The notes beneath the pieces are model-generated. The model worked only from the letters and a program-made list of their open reading frames with translations. It was not told the DNA's origin and searched no databases. Shown in pieces: positions 15,961 through 23,751 of a DNA stretch of 64,000 bases. How positions within the stretch are numbered: position 1 is the first letter of the stretch; each line of letters opens with the position of its first letter. Origin of the DNA: Elusimicrobiota bacterium (GTDB lineage Bacteria; Elusimicrobiota; Elusimicrobia; UBA1565; JACRDR01). A program made the translations under genes and the position numbers. The stretch is from positions 360,041-424,040 of the forward strand of contig JACQBA010000012.1 in NCBI GenBank assembly GCA_016194745.1. The letters run 5' to 3'.

Positions 15961-16187
15961 ACCGGCGCGCGCGCCTCCCGGGCGCGGTCCCGAGCCCGGC
16001 GAGCGGATGCGCCCGGATCAAGGCGCCTGTCGTGTTCTGGGTCGATGCGCCTAGGAGGGCGTAGGACTCTTTCCCGGCGAATTGTGCCCGATCGGCAGAC
16101 GCTCGAGCGCGGCTCCAAGTTCTAGAATCCATCCATCGGACGTCGCTACGGCGCGCGCAGCGCGCGCGGCTTCGTCCAGGAGGACGC

Positions 16188-17723
16188 ATGGGTCCCTTTG
16201 CCACAGCCGCCGCACGCCGCCTTCGCTCCGCTCATTTTCTCGTCGCCGCCTTGTTCATCGCGGTTCCGGCGCTCGCCTTCTACGGCGTCACCTCGAGCGA
16301 GGTCATGCTCACGTTCAACGGCATCGTCGAAATCGAGGCCGAGCGGGCTCCGGCGCTGGAGGACCTCAAGGCCGGCGGCCGACTTTACGCCGCGGCGCGC
16401 CAGAAGGTCGAAGACCAAGTGCAATTCCTGGTCGGGCTCTTTCAATCGCCCTCCTTTGTGGCCCAATATCAGTGCGCGACGGTTGCCCGGCCCGGAAGCG
16501 GCGGCCGGCAGCGCCAGCGCGTCGGCTGCCCCGGCACGATGGGCGAGAGCATGGCGTACGACATCGCCTTCACGGACTCAAAGCTCATCCGCGAGGGCGT
16601 CGTCCGCCTGCGCTACAACTTCGCGGGACCGGCCGTGTTCCGGAAGAAGTGGTTCCCGCTCGGACAGACCATGCGCAAGGTCGCGCTTAAGATGCCCCTG
16701 TCCCCGGACCGGTTTTTCAACGGCGAGATGGGGACCGAGGCGGGCCGGCGGCGCTGTCTGCACGACTCGCATTACTTGAGCGAGGGGGACTTCTTCTATT
16801 TCTGGGATCCCGAGATGCCCGGCTGCTCGCTCAGGGAAAGCGCGGAGCTGCTCCGCATCGACGGGCTTCTGACGAAGACGGAGGGTCCGCGGACCGGCCG
16901 CGAGACGAAGATCCGCTGGCCGAACTTCGGAAAGCTCTACGGCGACAACGGCAACGGGGAGACGATGACGATCTCGTGGTTCCTCGGCTACGCCGACGAG
17001 GACAAGATCGACCCCAACCACGCCAGGGTCAACGAGCGCGACGATTCCTACCGCGACTTCCTCAGGTTCAAGCGCCAGCTCTCGGCCATGGGCTTCAAAG
17101 AGAACGCCCAGGAGAGCCTCAACGGGTTCAGGCTGGGCGACGACGGGAAGCTCCAGATGCAGCGCGGAAAGCTCAAGCCCGGCATCAGCTTCCTTCAAGT
17201 CTGGGAAAAGTCCGGTTCGTGGCGCGGAAAACGCGTGAACATCAAGCTGCGCATGCTGCTGTCCGACACCGGGCACAGCTCGGAGGACAAGACGTTCCAC
17301 AAGTCGCTGCGGCAGGCCCTTCCCGAATCGGACGTCCTCATCTACATGGGGCATTCCGGCCTCGGCGGCAACCTCGCGCTCGACATGGACGCCTTGGACG
17401 GGCTCCAGTGGAACCCGGAGAAGTACCAGGTATTCCTCTTCAACGGCTGCAGCGGCAACGCTTATTTCCCTCGGCAGTACGCTGCCGCGAAGGGGAAGGA
17501 CAAGGACGGGAAGATGAACCTCCGCGTCCTGTCCTCGTCGCTCCCGACGTACTTCCATAACGCCTTCAACAATCAGGTCGCGTTCCTCACGCCGTTCGCG
17601 AAGCTGGAGACGCCCGATTGGAAGACGTTCGTCGGAAGCATGGACAAGTCCACGCCGGATGCGGAGAACGTGCTCTACGGCGTCAACGGCGAAGGCGACG
17701 ACGACTGGACGCCTCAGCAGTAA
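16188..17723 (+). CDS. Membrane-anchored protein with caspase-like (clan CD) His/Cys pair (511 aa)
   Basis: ATG at 16188 with CAGGAGG upstream. Residues 15-35 form a signal anchor. The middle is soluble with three Cys. In the C-terminal third two strand-plus-residue motifs stand out: DVLIYMGHSGLGGN (H389) and YQVFLFNGCSGNAYF (C421). A hydrophobic strand ending in H-x-G and another ending in N-G/A-C-x-G are the catalytic elements of clan CD cysteine peptidases (caspase, gingipain, C25/C14 relatives). The order and about 30-residue spacing fit. It is thus a candidate secreted cysteine peptidase; the catalytic assignment is inference from the motifs. Confidence 0.6.
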   Translation: MGPFATAAARRLRSAHFLVAALFIAVPALAFYGVTSSEVMLTFNGIVEIEAERAPALEDLKAGGRLYAAARQKVEDQVQFLVGLFQSPSFVAQYQCATVARPGSGGRQRQRVGCPGTMGESMAYDIAFTDSKLIREGVVRLRYNFAGPAVFRKKWFPLGQTMRKVALKMPLSPDRFFNGEMGTEAGRRRCLHDSHYLSEGDFFYFWDPEMPGCSLRESAELLRIDGLLTKTEGPRTGRETKIRWPNFGKLYGDNGNGETMTISWFLGYADEDKIDPNHARVNERDDSYRDFLRFKRQLSAMGFKENAQESLNGFRLGDDGKLQMQRGKLKPGISFLQVWEKSGSWRGKRVNIKLRMLLSDTGHSSEDKTFHKSLRQALPESDVLIYMGHSGLGGNLALDMDALDGLQWNPEKYQVFLFNGCSGNAYFPRQYAAAKGKDKDGKMNLRVLSSSLPTYFHNAFNNQVAFLTPFAKLETPDWKTFVGSMDKSTPDAENVLYGVNGEGDDDWTPQQ

Positions 17724-17739
17724 CGCCAGGCCGCGGCCC

Positions 17740-17767
17740 TTGACAGTTGCCCGGGGCGAAGTACACT
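17740..17767 (+). promoter_or_regulatory. Sigma70-type promoter, predicted leaderless
   Basis: Consensus TTGACA (17740-17745), a 16-base spacer and TACACT (17762-17767). Only six bases separate the -10 from the ATG at 17774, so the transcript should start at or within a base or two of the start codon. Confidence 0.75.
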
Positions 17768-17773
17768 AGACGC

Positions 17774-18331
17774 ATGGCGCCGCTCCCGAACCTTGCGGTC
17801 TGCGTTCTGCTGCTCGCCTCCGGCGTCGCGAGCGCGGCCGGGGAGCGGGGGCGCCATCCCGTGATCGACGCCATTCAGAGCCACGCCAAATACCAAGCGC
17901 CGCGGGGATGGTCCCGCCGGAGCAATTCGATGGGCGAGGACCACGCGCTCTTTTATTCCAAAGGGCCCTTCGAGATCCGCGTGCAGCTTTTGGGCGGGCC
18001 GGACTCATCCTTTTCCGGGCCCCAGGACTTTCTGGATAGCTTTTCGGCGGGCGGCGGGGAGAAAGAGTCCTTCAAGGAAATAGGATCGAGCGCCGTCGCC
18101 GGCGCCGATCGAGCGCTGTATGAGCATCGGCACACTCCCGTCGTTCGCGATCCGCACGGCCCGGCGCCCGCGAGCCGCCCCGTGCGCGAGCTGTTGTGCG
18201 TAGTCCCCGCGGGGCGGCGCTACTTCGTCCTCACCTTTTCCGCGTCTTCGGACGACGCGCGCGTCCTCGAGACCGTGCGGGAGGAATGGACCGCGCTGCT
18301 CTCGACTTTTTCCGTCGTCAAGCCTTACTGA
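17774..18331 (+). CDS. Exported protein of unknown function (185 aa)
   Basis: Start at the ATG at 17774, which begins a signal peptide (MAPLPNLAVCVLLLASGVAS). The mature part alternates strands and loops (FEIRVQLLGGPDSSFSGPQD, RPVRELLCVVPAGRRYFVLT, then a C-terminal helix), a pattern like the PsbP/LpqN or 'YP-x-x-W ... F ... V' lipoprotein-type domains that respond to ligand binding. I cannot assign it firmly. Its 3' end overlaps the convergent gene 18318-20030 by 14 bases. It has its own promoter. Confidence 0.6.
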   Translation: MAPLPNLAVCVLLLASGVASAAGERGRHPVIDAIQSHAKYQAPRGWSRRSNSMGEDHALFYSKGPFEIRVQLLGGPDSSFSGPQDFLDSFSAGGGEKESFKEIGSSAVAGADRALYEHRHTPVVRDPHGPAPASRPVRELLCVVPAGRRYFVLTFSASSDDARVLETVREEWTALLSTFSVVKPY

Positions 18332-20030
18332 GCCGGCGGCGCCGGACGCGCGACAATCGGCGCGCCGCCACCAGCGCGAACAGCCAAAGACCGGGTCCGC
18401 CGACGAAGTTTCGTCCCGTCCCGTCCGCCGCGTTCGCGGGGCTCGCGCAGCCGAAGGGGCCGCCGCCCGGCGACTGGCTCTGCTGGCCGCGCGTCGGCGG
18501 GGACGGCGGTCCGCCACGGGGCTGACGGCGGGGTCCTCTAGCGCGCGGCGTTCGCGGCGGATCGTCGGGCACGTGGTTGCGGGTCGGATCGTCCCCGTCG
18601 AAATTGGGATCGTCGACTTGCTGGCGCGCGGGGCCCCGGGGCCCGGGCGGGGTCCTCGGCGGCACGTGAGGATCGGGCTCGGGCGCCGGCTGATCGGCGG
18701 CGACGTCCGCGCGCGGGGGCTGCTGCGCGGGGACGGTCTCGGCGCGCGGACTTCCCTGGCGGACCCATGCGAGCCATGAGCGCTGCAGCGAGGCCGCGTT
18801 CTGCTCGCCGAAATTGCGGTGCAGCGCTCCGTCCCAGTCCCGTGTGCGGACGCCGTCTCGGAAGAAGGCCAGCACCTCGGGCTTTCCCGTCCCTCCGTTC
18901 GACTTGGCGCGCTCGATCAGATAGTCGACCACCGAATGACTCTGCGCGTAGAGCTGGAGCGTGGGCGTACGGTTGCTGTGGCCCACGGCGAAGAGGTCGC
19001 GCATGTTGTAGAGGCGCCCCTCGCGGAGGTACTCCATGAGCTTGCCTCGCCAGAAATCGCGATGACTGGGCTCCTCGGCGGTCATCGCGCTGCCCTCGTG
19101 CGCCCAAAGAGGAAGGGCTTGGCCGTTGCGGATGAAGAGGGAGTGCTGCACCTCGTGCGGCAGGATCGCTTCCAGGATTTCCTGCGCGTTTCCGCCCACG
19201 CGGATGTTGCCGGCCTCGTTGGTGACGCCTCCGCCGGGGCCGCCGACTCGAATCTGAACCGGATTGCTTTGGCGCGGGGTCGGGCGTCCGAACCACTCCA
19301 TCGATTGGCGGGTCCACGTCGTCTCGGCGAGCTCGGCGACCTGCTGCGCGAACTGGGGATTGGCGGCGGTCACGACGAAGTTCTCGGTCCGGTAGGTGTT
19401 TCGTCCGACGAAGCGGCCGGGAGCGGGTCCGGTCGGGGAATGAAGAAGGTGCGGGTTCGCGCCGAGATGGGACGGCACGAGCGTCGGTCGATGCGACAAT
19501 GCGTGCCTGTCCGCGCGGCGGCCCGGCGCGTCGCGCAGCAAGACGCCGTCGCCCGGCTGGTGCGCGGCGCCGAAGGCCCGGCTGGCGCGGGCGCGACGCA
19601 AGTCGGAGGCGATGATGCGGTGCAGCAGACCCACTCTCGACTGCTGACGCTCCTCGTCGCCGAGAAGGGCGGCGCGATGATAGTACAGGTGCCGAGCCTC
19701 GGCGACGTCGGAGGCGTCGAGCGCTCCGAGCGCCGCCTTCTCCTCGAGCTCGTCCGCCCGCTGCTGCGACCGGCGGCTGAGAAGTTCCATGACTTTCGGG
19801 GTCGCATGCAGCAGCACGGGCTGGTTCTCGTCGTGGCCGTTCGGAAGCGCGGACTGGGCGGCGAGGAAGTCCGTCTCGGCGCGGCTGAGCGTCAGCTGGT
19901 CCGGCTCCGTCTTAGCCGGCTCCGAGGCGGTTTTGGACGCGGATGTCTCGTGCGCGCGCGCGAACGGCAGGACCGCCGCGAGGAAAATGGCGGACAGCGA
20001 AGCCAAGGCTCGCCCTTGAGTGGGTGCCAT
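18318..20030 (-). CDS. Secreted metallopeptidase (HEVQH) with C-terminal membrane/sorting-like tail (570 aa)
   Basis: Signal peptide at 1-26 (MAPTQGRALASLSAIFLAAV). A helical N-terminal half is followed by a gluzincin-type domain: zinc motif HEVQH (292-296, in ILPHEVQHSLFI) and third ligand E312 in LPLWAHEGSAMTAEE, the layout of peptidase-MA-like enzymes. Residues about 435-535 are a Pro/Arg/Asp/Gly-rich linker. The end is GCASP, then a short hydrophobic segment (GGPGLWLFALVAARRL) and an Arg cluster (RVRRRR), resembling bacterial C-terminal anchoring signals such as MYXO-CTERM. It is likely exported and held at the cell surface. Confidence 0.72.
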   Translation of the reverse strand: MAPTQGRALASLSAIFLAAVLPFARAHETSASKTASEPAKTEPDQLTLSRAETDFLAAQSALPNGHDENQPVLLHATPKVMELLSRRSQQRADELEEKAALGALDASDVAEARHLYYHRAALLGDEERQQSRVGLLHRIIASDLRRARASRAFGAAHQPGDGVLLRDAPGRRADRHALSHRPTLVPSHLGANPHLLHSPTGPAPGRFVGRNTYRTENFVVTAANPQFAQQVAELAETTWTRQSMEWFGRPTPRQSNPVQIRVGGPGGGVTNEAGNIRVGGNAQEILEAILPHEVQHSLFIRNGQALPLWAHEGSAMTAEEPSHRDFWRGKLMEYLREGRLYNMRDLFAVGHSNRTPTLQLYAQSHSVVDYLIERAKSNGGTGKPEVLAFFRDGVRTRDWDGALHRNFGEQNAASLQRSWLAWVRQGSPRAETVPAQQPPRADVAADQPAPEPDPHVPPRTPPGPRGPARQQVDDPNFDGDDPTRNHVPDDPPRTPRARGPRRQPRGGPPSPPTRGQQSQSPGGGPFGCASPANAADGTGRNFVGGPGLWLFALVAARRLSRVRRRRLSKA

Positions 20031-20076
20031 CTAGAGATACGGTGGCCCAAAGGGCCCCTTTGCACGAGGCCTGTAA

Positions 20077-20097
20077 GGCCCATATTTCCGATGGGCC
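20077..20097. promoter_or_regulatory. Inverted repeat between divergent genes
   Basis: Perfect 7-bp arms GGCCCAT (20077-20083) and ATGGGCC (20091-20097) with a 7-base loop, in the region between the divergent starts at 20030 and 20182. The minus strand reads GGAAATATGGGCC here, like the element upstream of the S53 peptidase gene. Several other GGCCC runs surround it. Confidence 0.4.
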
Positions 20098-20181
20098 CTT
20101 CGCTCTAGCCGATTTGGCCCGTTGGCCCCGTGAGGGCTGGAGCAGCGGGCGGCACCCTATGCGGGAACTATGGAGGTCGTC

Positions 20182-20316
20182 ATGAAACTTCGAATCATCG
20201 CCGCGCTGTTCGTCGTCGCCGTCCTCGCGAATCTGACCGTGCTGCGCTCCGCGAACGCGAGCGGGGACATCGTCGGAGAAATCGCGGCCGCCGGCGGCTG
20301 CGCCTGTTGCGGCTAG
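20182..20316 (+). CDS. 44-residue exported peptide with C-terminal Cys cluster
   Basis: Too short for routine prediction. The ATG at 20182 has a strong ribosome site (GGAGG, 6 bases upstream). The peptide is almost all signal sequence: MKLRIIAALFVVAVLANLTV, then about 20 residues with SANASGDIVGEIAAAGG and the ending CACCG. The three Cys in five residues at the very C terminus suggest metal binding, disulphide cross-linking or post-translational processing. It sits divergently from a surface metallopeptidase and just before a secreted peroxiredoxin on the opposite strand. Function unknown. Confidence 0.6.
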   Translation: MKLRIIAALFVVAVLANLTVLRSANASGDIVGEIAAAGGCACCG

Positions 20317-20325
20317 AACCCGGAC

Positions 20326-20859
20326 TCAGCCTTTCTTAGGCTTCTGTAGCTCGGCCAGCGCCCCGAGCACTTCCTCGCTGTGTTTGGACGGCGAAACGCC
20401 CACGTATACCTTTTTGATGTCGCCGTCGGGGCCGATCAAAAACGTGTTGCGCGCGGAGTACGCCAGCGCGCCGACGCCGCTCATCGAGCCGTACGCCTTG
20501 GATACGTCTCCGCCCACGTCGGACAGAAGCTTGAAGCTCAGGCCTTCCTTGGAGCAGAACTCCTTGTGGGAGTCGGGCGTGTCCAGGCTGACCCCGAGGA
20601 TCACGGCCTTGCGGGACTCGAACTTCTTCAAGTCGCGCTGGAAATTGTGAGCTTCGATCGTGCAGCCGGGCGTCATGTCCTTGGGATAGAAATAGAGGAC
20701 CACCCACTTTCCGCGAAAATCCGTCAGCGAGACTTCCTTGCCGTCTTGAGATTTCAGCGTGAATCCCGGCGCGTCTGCGCCGATCTTGGGCACGCCGGCT
20801 CGTTCGGCGGCGAACGCGGGAAGCGCGAGCAGGAGCGACAGCGCGAGGGAGGGTCTCAT
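20326..20859 (-). CDS. Exported peroxiredoxin, Bcp/PrxQ type (177 aa)
   Basis: Start at the ATG at 20859, which gives a signal peptide (MRPSLALSLLLALPAFAAER), so the enzyme acts in the periplasm. The thioredoxin fold carries the peroxidatic Cys66 in FYPKDMTPGCTIEAHNF, the standard PrxQ motif. The usual resolving Cys five residues later is replaced (His71), but Cys102 in EFCSKEGLSF may serve instead. It reduces peroxides using a thiol donor. A TATCAT box lies six bases before the ATG. The reading frame is open far upstream, but only this start gives the family N terminus. Confidence 0.85.
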   Translation of the reverse strand: MRPSLALSLLLALPAFAAERAGVPKIGADAPGFTLKSQDGKEVSLTDFRGKWVVLYFYPKDMTPGCTIEAHNFQRDLKKFESRKAVILGVSLDTPDSHKEFCSKEGLSFKLLSDVGGDVSKAYGSMSGVGALAYSARNTFLIGPDGDIKKVYVGVSPSKHSEEVLGALAELQKPKKG

Positions 20860-20885
20860 CCCGCCATGATAGCAGAATCGGCGGG

Positions 20886-22433
20886 CTACCAGGCCGTGGG
20901 CTTGTAGTCCTTGAAGAACTTGCCGTGGAGGTGGCTGCCGGTCAGCAGGCCCGAGAAGAACGGATCGCAGACGCGCGCGGCGCCGTCGACGATGTCGAGC
21001 GGCGGCTGGAAATCGTGCTCCTCGCGTTTGCGGGAGGAGTGCACGGCCGGGTCCTCGTCGGTGACCCAGCCCGTGTCCACGGCGTTCATGAAGATTCCCG
21101 TCTTGGCGTAGTCCGGCGCGGACGTCAACGTGAGCATGTTGAGCGCGGCCTTCGCCATGTTGGTGTGGGGATGCTTGTCCGTCTTCGTGTGGCGCGAGAA
21201 GCTTCCTTCCATCGCGGAAACGTTCACGATGTGCTTCTCGCCCGTGGGGTCCTTCGCCATGAGCGCCTTGAGTTTCGCGCACAGTATGAAGGGCGCCACT
21301 GAATTGATGAGCTGGAGCTCGATCATTTCCGCGGTGGGGACCTCCGCCAGCGCCAGGCGCCAGGAGTTCTTCGCGCGTAGATCGACTTGCTGCAGGTCCG
21401 CGTCGGTCTCGCCCGCCGGGAACACGTCGCCCGCGAGCTCGGACTCGTCGTAATTGTACTTGAGTTGGGACAGGGCCGCGGACTGCCTCAGCCCGACGCC
21501 GGTGCCTCCCGTCTGCTGCCAGGCCGCGAGGCCCGTGGAGTCCGCGTTGTCGAGCTTGGGCAGCGGTCGGCCCTCGAGAGCCGCGTTGAGTTCCTCTCGG
21601 CCGAGAAGGAGCGGCCGCGCCTCGTCGGGCAGGCGGTTCCACGGCAACGCCTCCGTCTCGAGCAGATGGGAGTAGAAGGCCGGAGGTCGCCGAACCGTCT
21701 GCGCCGCGTTGTTGACGAGCAAGTCGAGACGCGGCTCGGTCTGGTTCACGAAGCGGGTGAATATCTCGACGCTCGGGGAATGCCGCAGGTCGAGGCCGTA
21801 CACCTGAAGACGCTCCTTCCAGCTGGCGAAATCGGGTTCCCGGGAGTAGCGGAGGGCGGCGTCGTGCGGAAACCGGGTGGTGGCGAGAACGCGCGCCCCA
21901 GCTCTCAGCATCATGAGCGACGCCTGGTAGCCGATCTTGAGGCGAGCTCCGGTGATCAGCGCGGTCCTTCCCGCCAAGGACGACGTCTGAAAGCGCTTCG
22001 CATAGTTGAACTCGGCGCAGTCCGGGCACATCGCGTCGTAGAAGAAATGAAGCCGCCGGTACTCGGCCTTGCAGACGTAGCAAAAACGCGATTTCTCGAG
22101 GATCCTCTCCGGCCCCGGGTCGGTCCGACGAGGAGGAGGCACGTAGACGGGAGCCTGGCGCGCCGCGCGGATCTCCGTCACCGCCCGGTTTTCCCGGTCG
22201 CTCGCCTCCTGTTTCTGCTTGGCGAGCAAGCGCTCGAACTTCTTGATCCGGGAGCGCTCGGCGGGGGAGGGCCGGGCTAAGCGGCCGGCGGCCTTGAGCA
22301 GGGCGGCGCGCGCCTCCCGAGGAAACGCGCCGAGGAGGCCCGGATCGCGGCCAAGCGCTTCGAGCGTCTCGATGCAGCGCTGCAGATCTTCGGCATCAAC
22401 GCCGGGCGCGTCTAAGAGCGGTTGCGGGTTCAT
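20886..22433 (-). CDS. SDR-family oxidoreductase with N-terminal zinc-binding extension (515 aa)
   Basis: Start at the ATG at 22433 (a second possible start lies seven codons earlier). The N-terminal about 120 residues are helical and charged; then CYVCKAEYRRLHFF and CPDCAEFNYAKRF hold two CxxC pairs, probably one zinc. A Rossmann domain follows: ITGARLKIGYQASL (nucleotide-binding glycines), LLVNNAAQT (NNAG-like), VNVSAMEGSF (catalytic Ser region) and the helix HTNMAKAALNML. The usual YxxxK Tyr is Thr here, so the chemistry may differ. A large insertion separates the NNAA and Ser motifs. Length is about twice a classic SDR. Substrate unknown. Confidence 0.7.
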   Translation of the reverse strand: MNPQPLLDAPGVDAEDLQRCIETLEALGRDPGLLGAFPREARAALLKAAGRLARPSPAERSRIKKFERLLAKQKQEASDRENRAVTEIRAARQAPVYVPPPRRTDPGPERILEKSRFCYVCKAEYRRLHFFYDAMCPDCAEFNYAKRFQTSSLAGRTALITGARLKIGYQASLMMLRAGARVLATTRFPHDAALRYSREPDFASWKERLQVYGLDLRHSPSVEIFTRFVNQTEPRLDLLVNNAAQTVRRPPAFYSHLLETEALPWNRLPDEARPLLLGREELNAALEGRPLPKLDNADSTGLAAWQQTGGTGVGLRQSAALSQLKYNYDESELAGDVFPAGETDADLQQVDLRAKNSWRLALAEVPTAEMIELQLINSVAPFILCAKLKALMAKDPTGEKHIVNVSAMEGSFSRHTKTDKHPHTNMAKAALNMLTLTSAPDYAKTGIFMNAVDTGWVTDEDPAVHSSRKREEHDFQPPLDIVDGAARVCDPFFSGLLTGSHLHGKFFKDYKPTAW

Positions 22434-22487
22434 GCGTATGATCAATGATACCACGAAACCGGCGTTCTCCGACGGTAGGAAGGACTA

Positions 22488-23648
22488 TTACGCGGCGGCT
22501 TCGGCGGGCTTCGCGACGGGAAAGAGGATGGTGAAGGTGGTCCCCTCTCCGACCTTGCTCGAGACGATGATCTCTCCGCCGTGCAGCTCGATGATGCGGC
22601 GGGTCGTGGCCAAACCGAGGCCGAGCCCGTCGACCTTACGCGTGAGATAATTGGCGATCTGGTAGAAACTGTCGAAGATCTTGCTGAACTCCGTCTCCGG
22701 TATCCCCTCGCCGGTGTCGGCGATGGAGAGCCCGATGCGCGACGCGCGGTTCTCGCCCTTGATGACGACGCGGCCGCCTTCCTTGTTGAAAAGGATCGCG
22801 TTTTGGACCAGGTGCTCGAGCGCGCACGTGAGGATGTCGTAGTTGCCGTTGATCGTGATTGTCTTGTTGAAGCTGATGTCGAAGGTGATCTTCTTGGGCT
22901 CCCACAGGGGTCGCATCCGGTCGACGAGAGTGCGGCAGATCTTTTCCATATCGACGTCCACCCGGGGCTCGGGCACGCCGCGGCGCTGCAGGTCGACGAA
23001 GGCGAGGAGCTCCATGATCGTGCGGTTCATCCGCTTGGCGCCGGTGTTCGCCATCGTCACGAAATTCCGCATCGAGGACTTGTACTGGTCGGGCAGCTTG
23101 TTCTCGACCACGTCTTCCAGAAGCTGCAGCGACATCTGAAACTCGCTTAGCGGCGTCTTCAGCTCGTGGCTCAGTCTGGCGAGGAAGGCCTCCTTCATCT
23201 GCTCGACCTTCTGGAGCTCCGTATAGGCCGCCTCGAGCTCGTGGCGCATCGCGCGCTCGGTGGCGATGTCCTTGCGTAGTTGGCGGTGATCGAGGCAGCG
23301 GCGGACCGTCGCGGTCAGGTCGTCGACATGAAACGGTTTGACGATGTAGTCGTAGGCCCCGTCTTTTAGGCTGTCCACGGCGCTCTTAAGCGAGGGCGCG
23401 CCGGTCATGATGATGACCTCGGTCGTCGGCCGCTTCATCTTGACCTCGCGCACGAGGGCGTTGCCGTCGATCTTGCCGGGCATCTGCAGGTCCGACAGCA
23501 CGAGGTCGAAGTCCTGCGTCTCGACCTTCTTGACCGCCTGCTCGCCCGAGGCGGCGGTGGCCACGGTGAATCCCGCCACTCGAAGTCCGACCTCGCAGAC
23601 CTCGAGCAGCGACTCGTCGTCATCGACAACCAGTATCGTTTCGGCCAT
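22488..23648 (-). CDS. Response-regulator/histidine-kinase hybrid
   Basis: Start at the ATG at 23648 (MAETILVVDD), which has a promoter just upstream; a longer frame is open but lacks support. Residues 1-120 are a receiver domain with phospho-acceptor D53 (LSDLQMPG) and K104. A coiled-coil linker (about 125-155) leads to a HisKA dimerisation domain with H161 (ARLSHELKTPL) and a HATPase_c domain with N box (LEHLVQNAILFNKEGG), G1 (ADTGEGIPE) and G2 (GLGLGLATTRRII). It has no membrane segment, so it is a cytoplasmic receiver-kinase that relays signals from another kinase to an unknown regulator. Confidence 0.88.
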   Translation of the reverse strand: MAETILVVDDDESLLEVCEVGLRVAGFTVATAASGEQAVKKVETQDFDLVLSDLQMPGKIDGNALVREVKMKRPTTEVIIMTGAPSLKSAVDSLKDGAYDYIVKPFHVDDLTATVRRCLDHRQLRKDIATERAMRHELEAAYTELQKVEQMKEAFLARLSHELKTPLSEFQMSLQLLEDVVENKLPDQYKSSMRNFVTMANTGAKRMNRTIMELLAFVDLQRRGVPEPRVDVDMEKICRTLVDRMRPLWEPKKITFDISFNKTITINGNYDILTCALEHLVQNAILFNKEGGRVVIKGENRASRIGLSIADTGEGIPETEFSKIFDSFYQIANYLTRKVDGLGLGLATTRRIIELHGGEIIVSSKVGEGTTFTILFPVAKPAEAAA

Positions 23649-23659
23649 TCTAATGTCAG

Positions 23660-23687
23660 AGTTTAACAGGCGGCCCAAATTTGTCAA
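23660..23687 (-). promoter_or_regulatory. Sigma70-type promoter for the hybrid kinase gene
   Basis: On the minus strand TTGACA (23682-23687), a 16-base spacer and TAAACT (23660-23665), ending 11 bases before the ATG at 23648. The predicted 5' leader is only a few bases. Confidence 0.7.
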
Positions 23688-23751
23688 GAGCGGCCAGCGA
23701 AATGTGATCCCATCCGGATGTGACGGTTTTGTGACAATCTCGGCGGGGCGG

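Noticed and set aside
15222..16064. 280-residue plus-strand frame
   Set aside because: Overlaps the better-supported frame at 15349-15960 and is Arg/Gly-rich without signal or domain.
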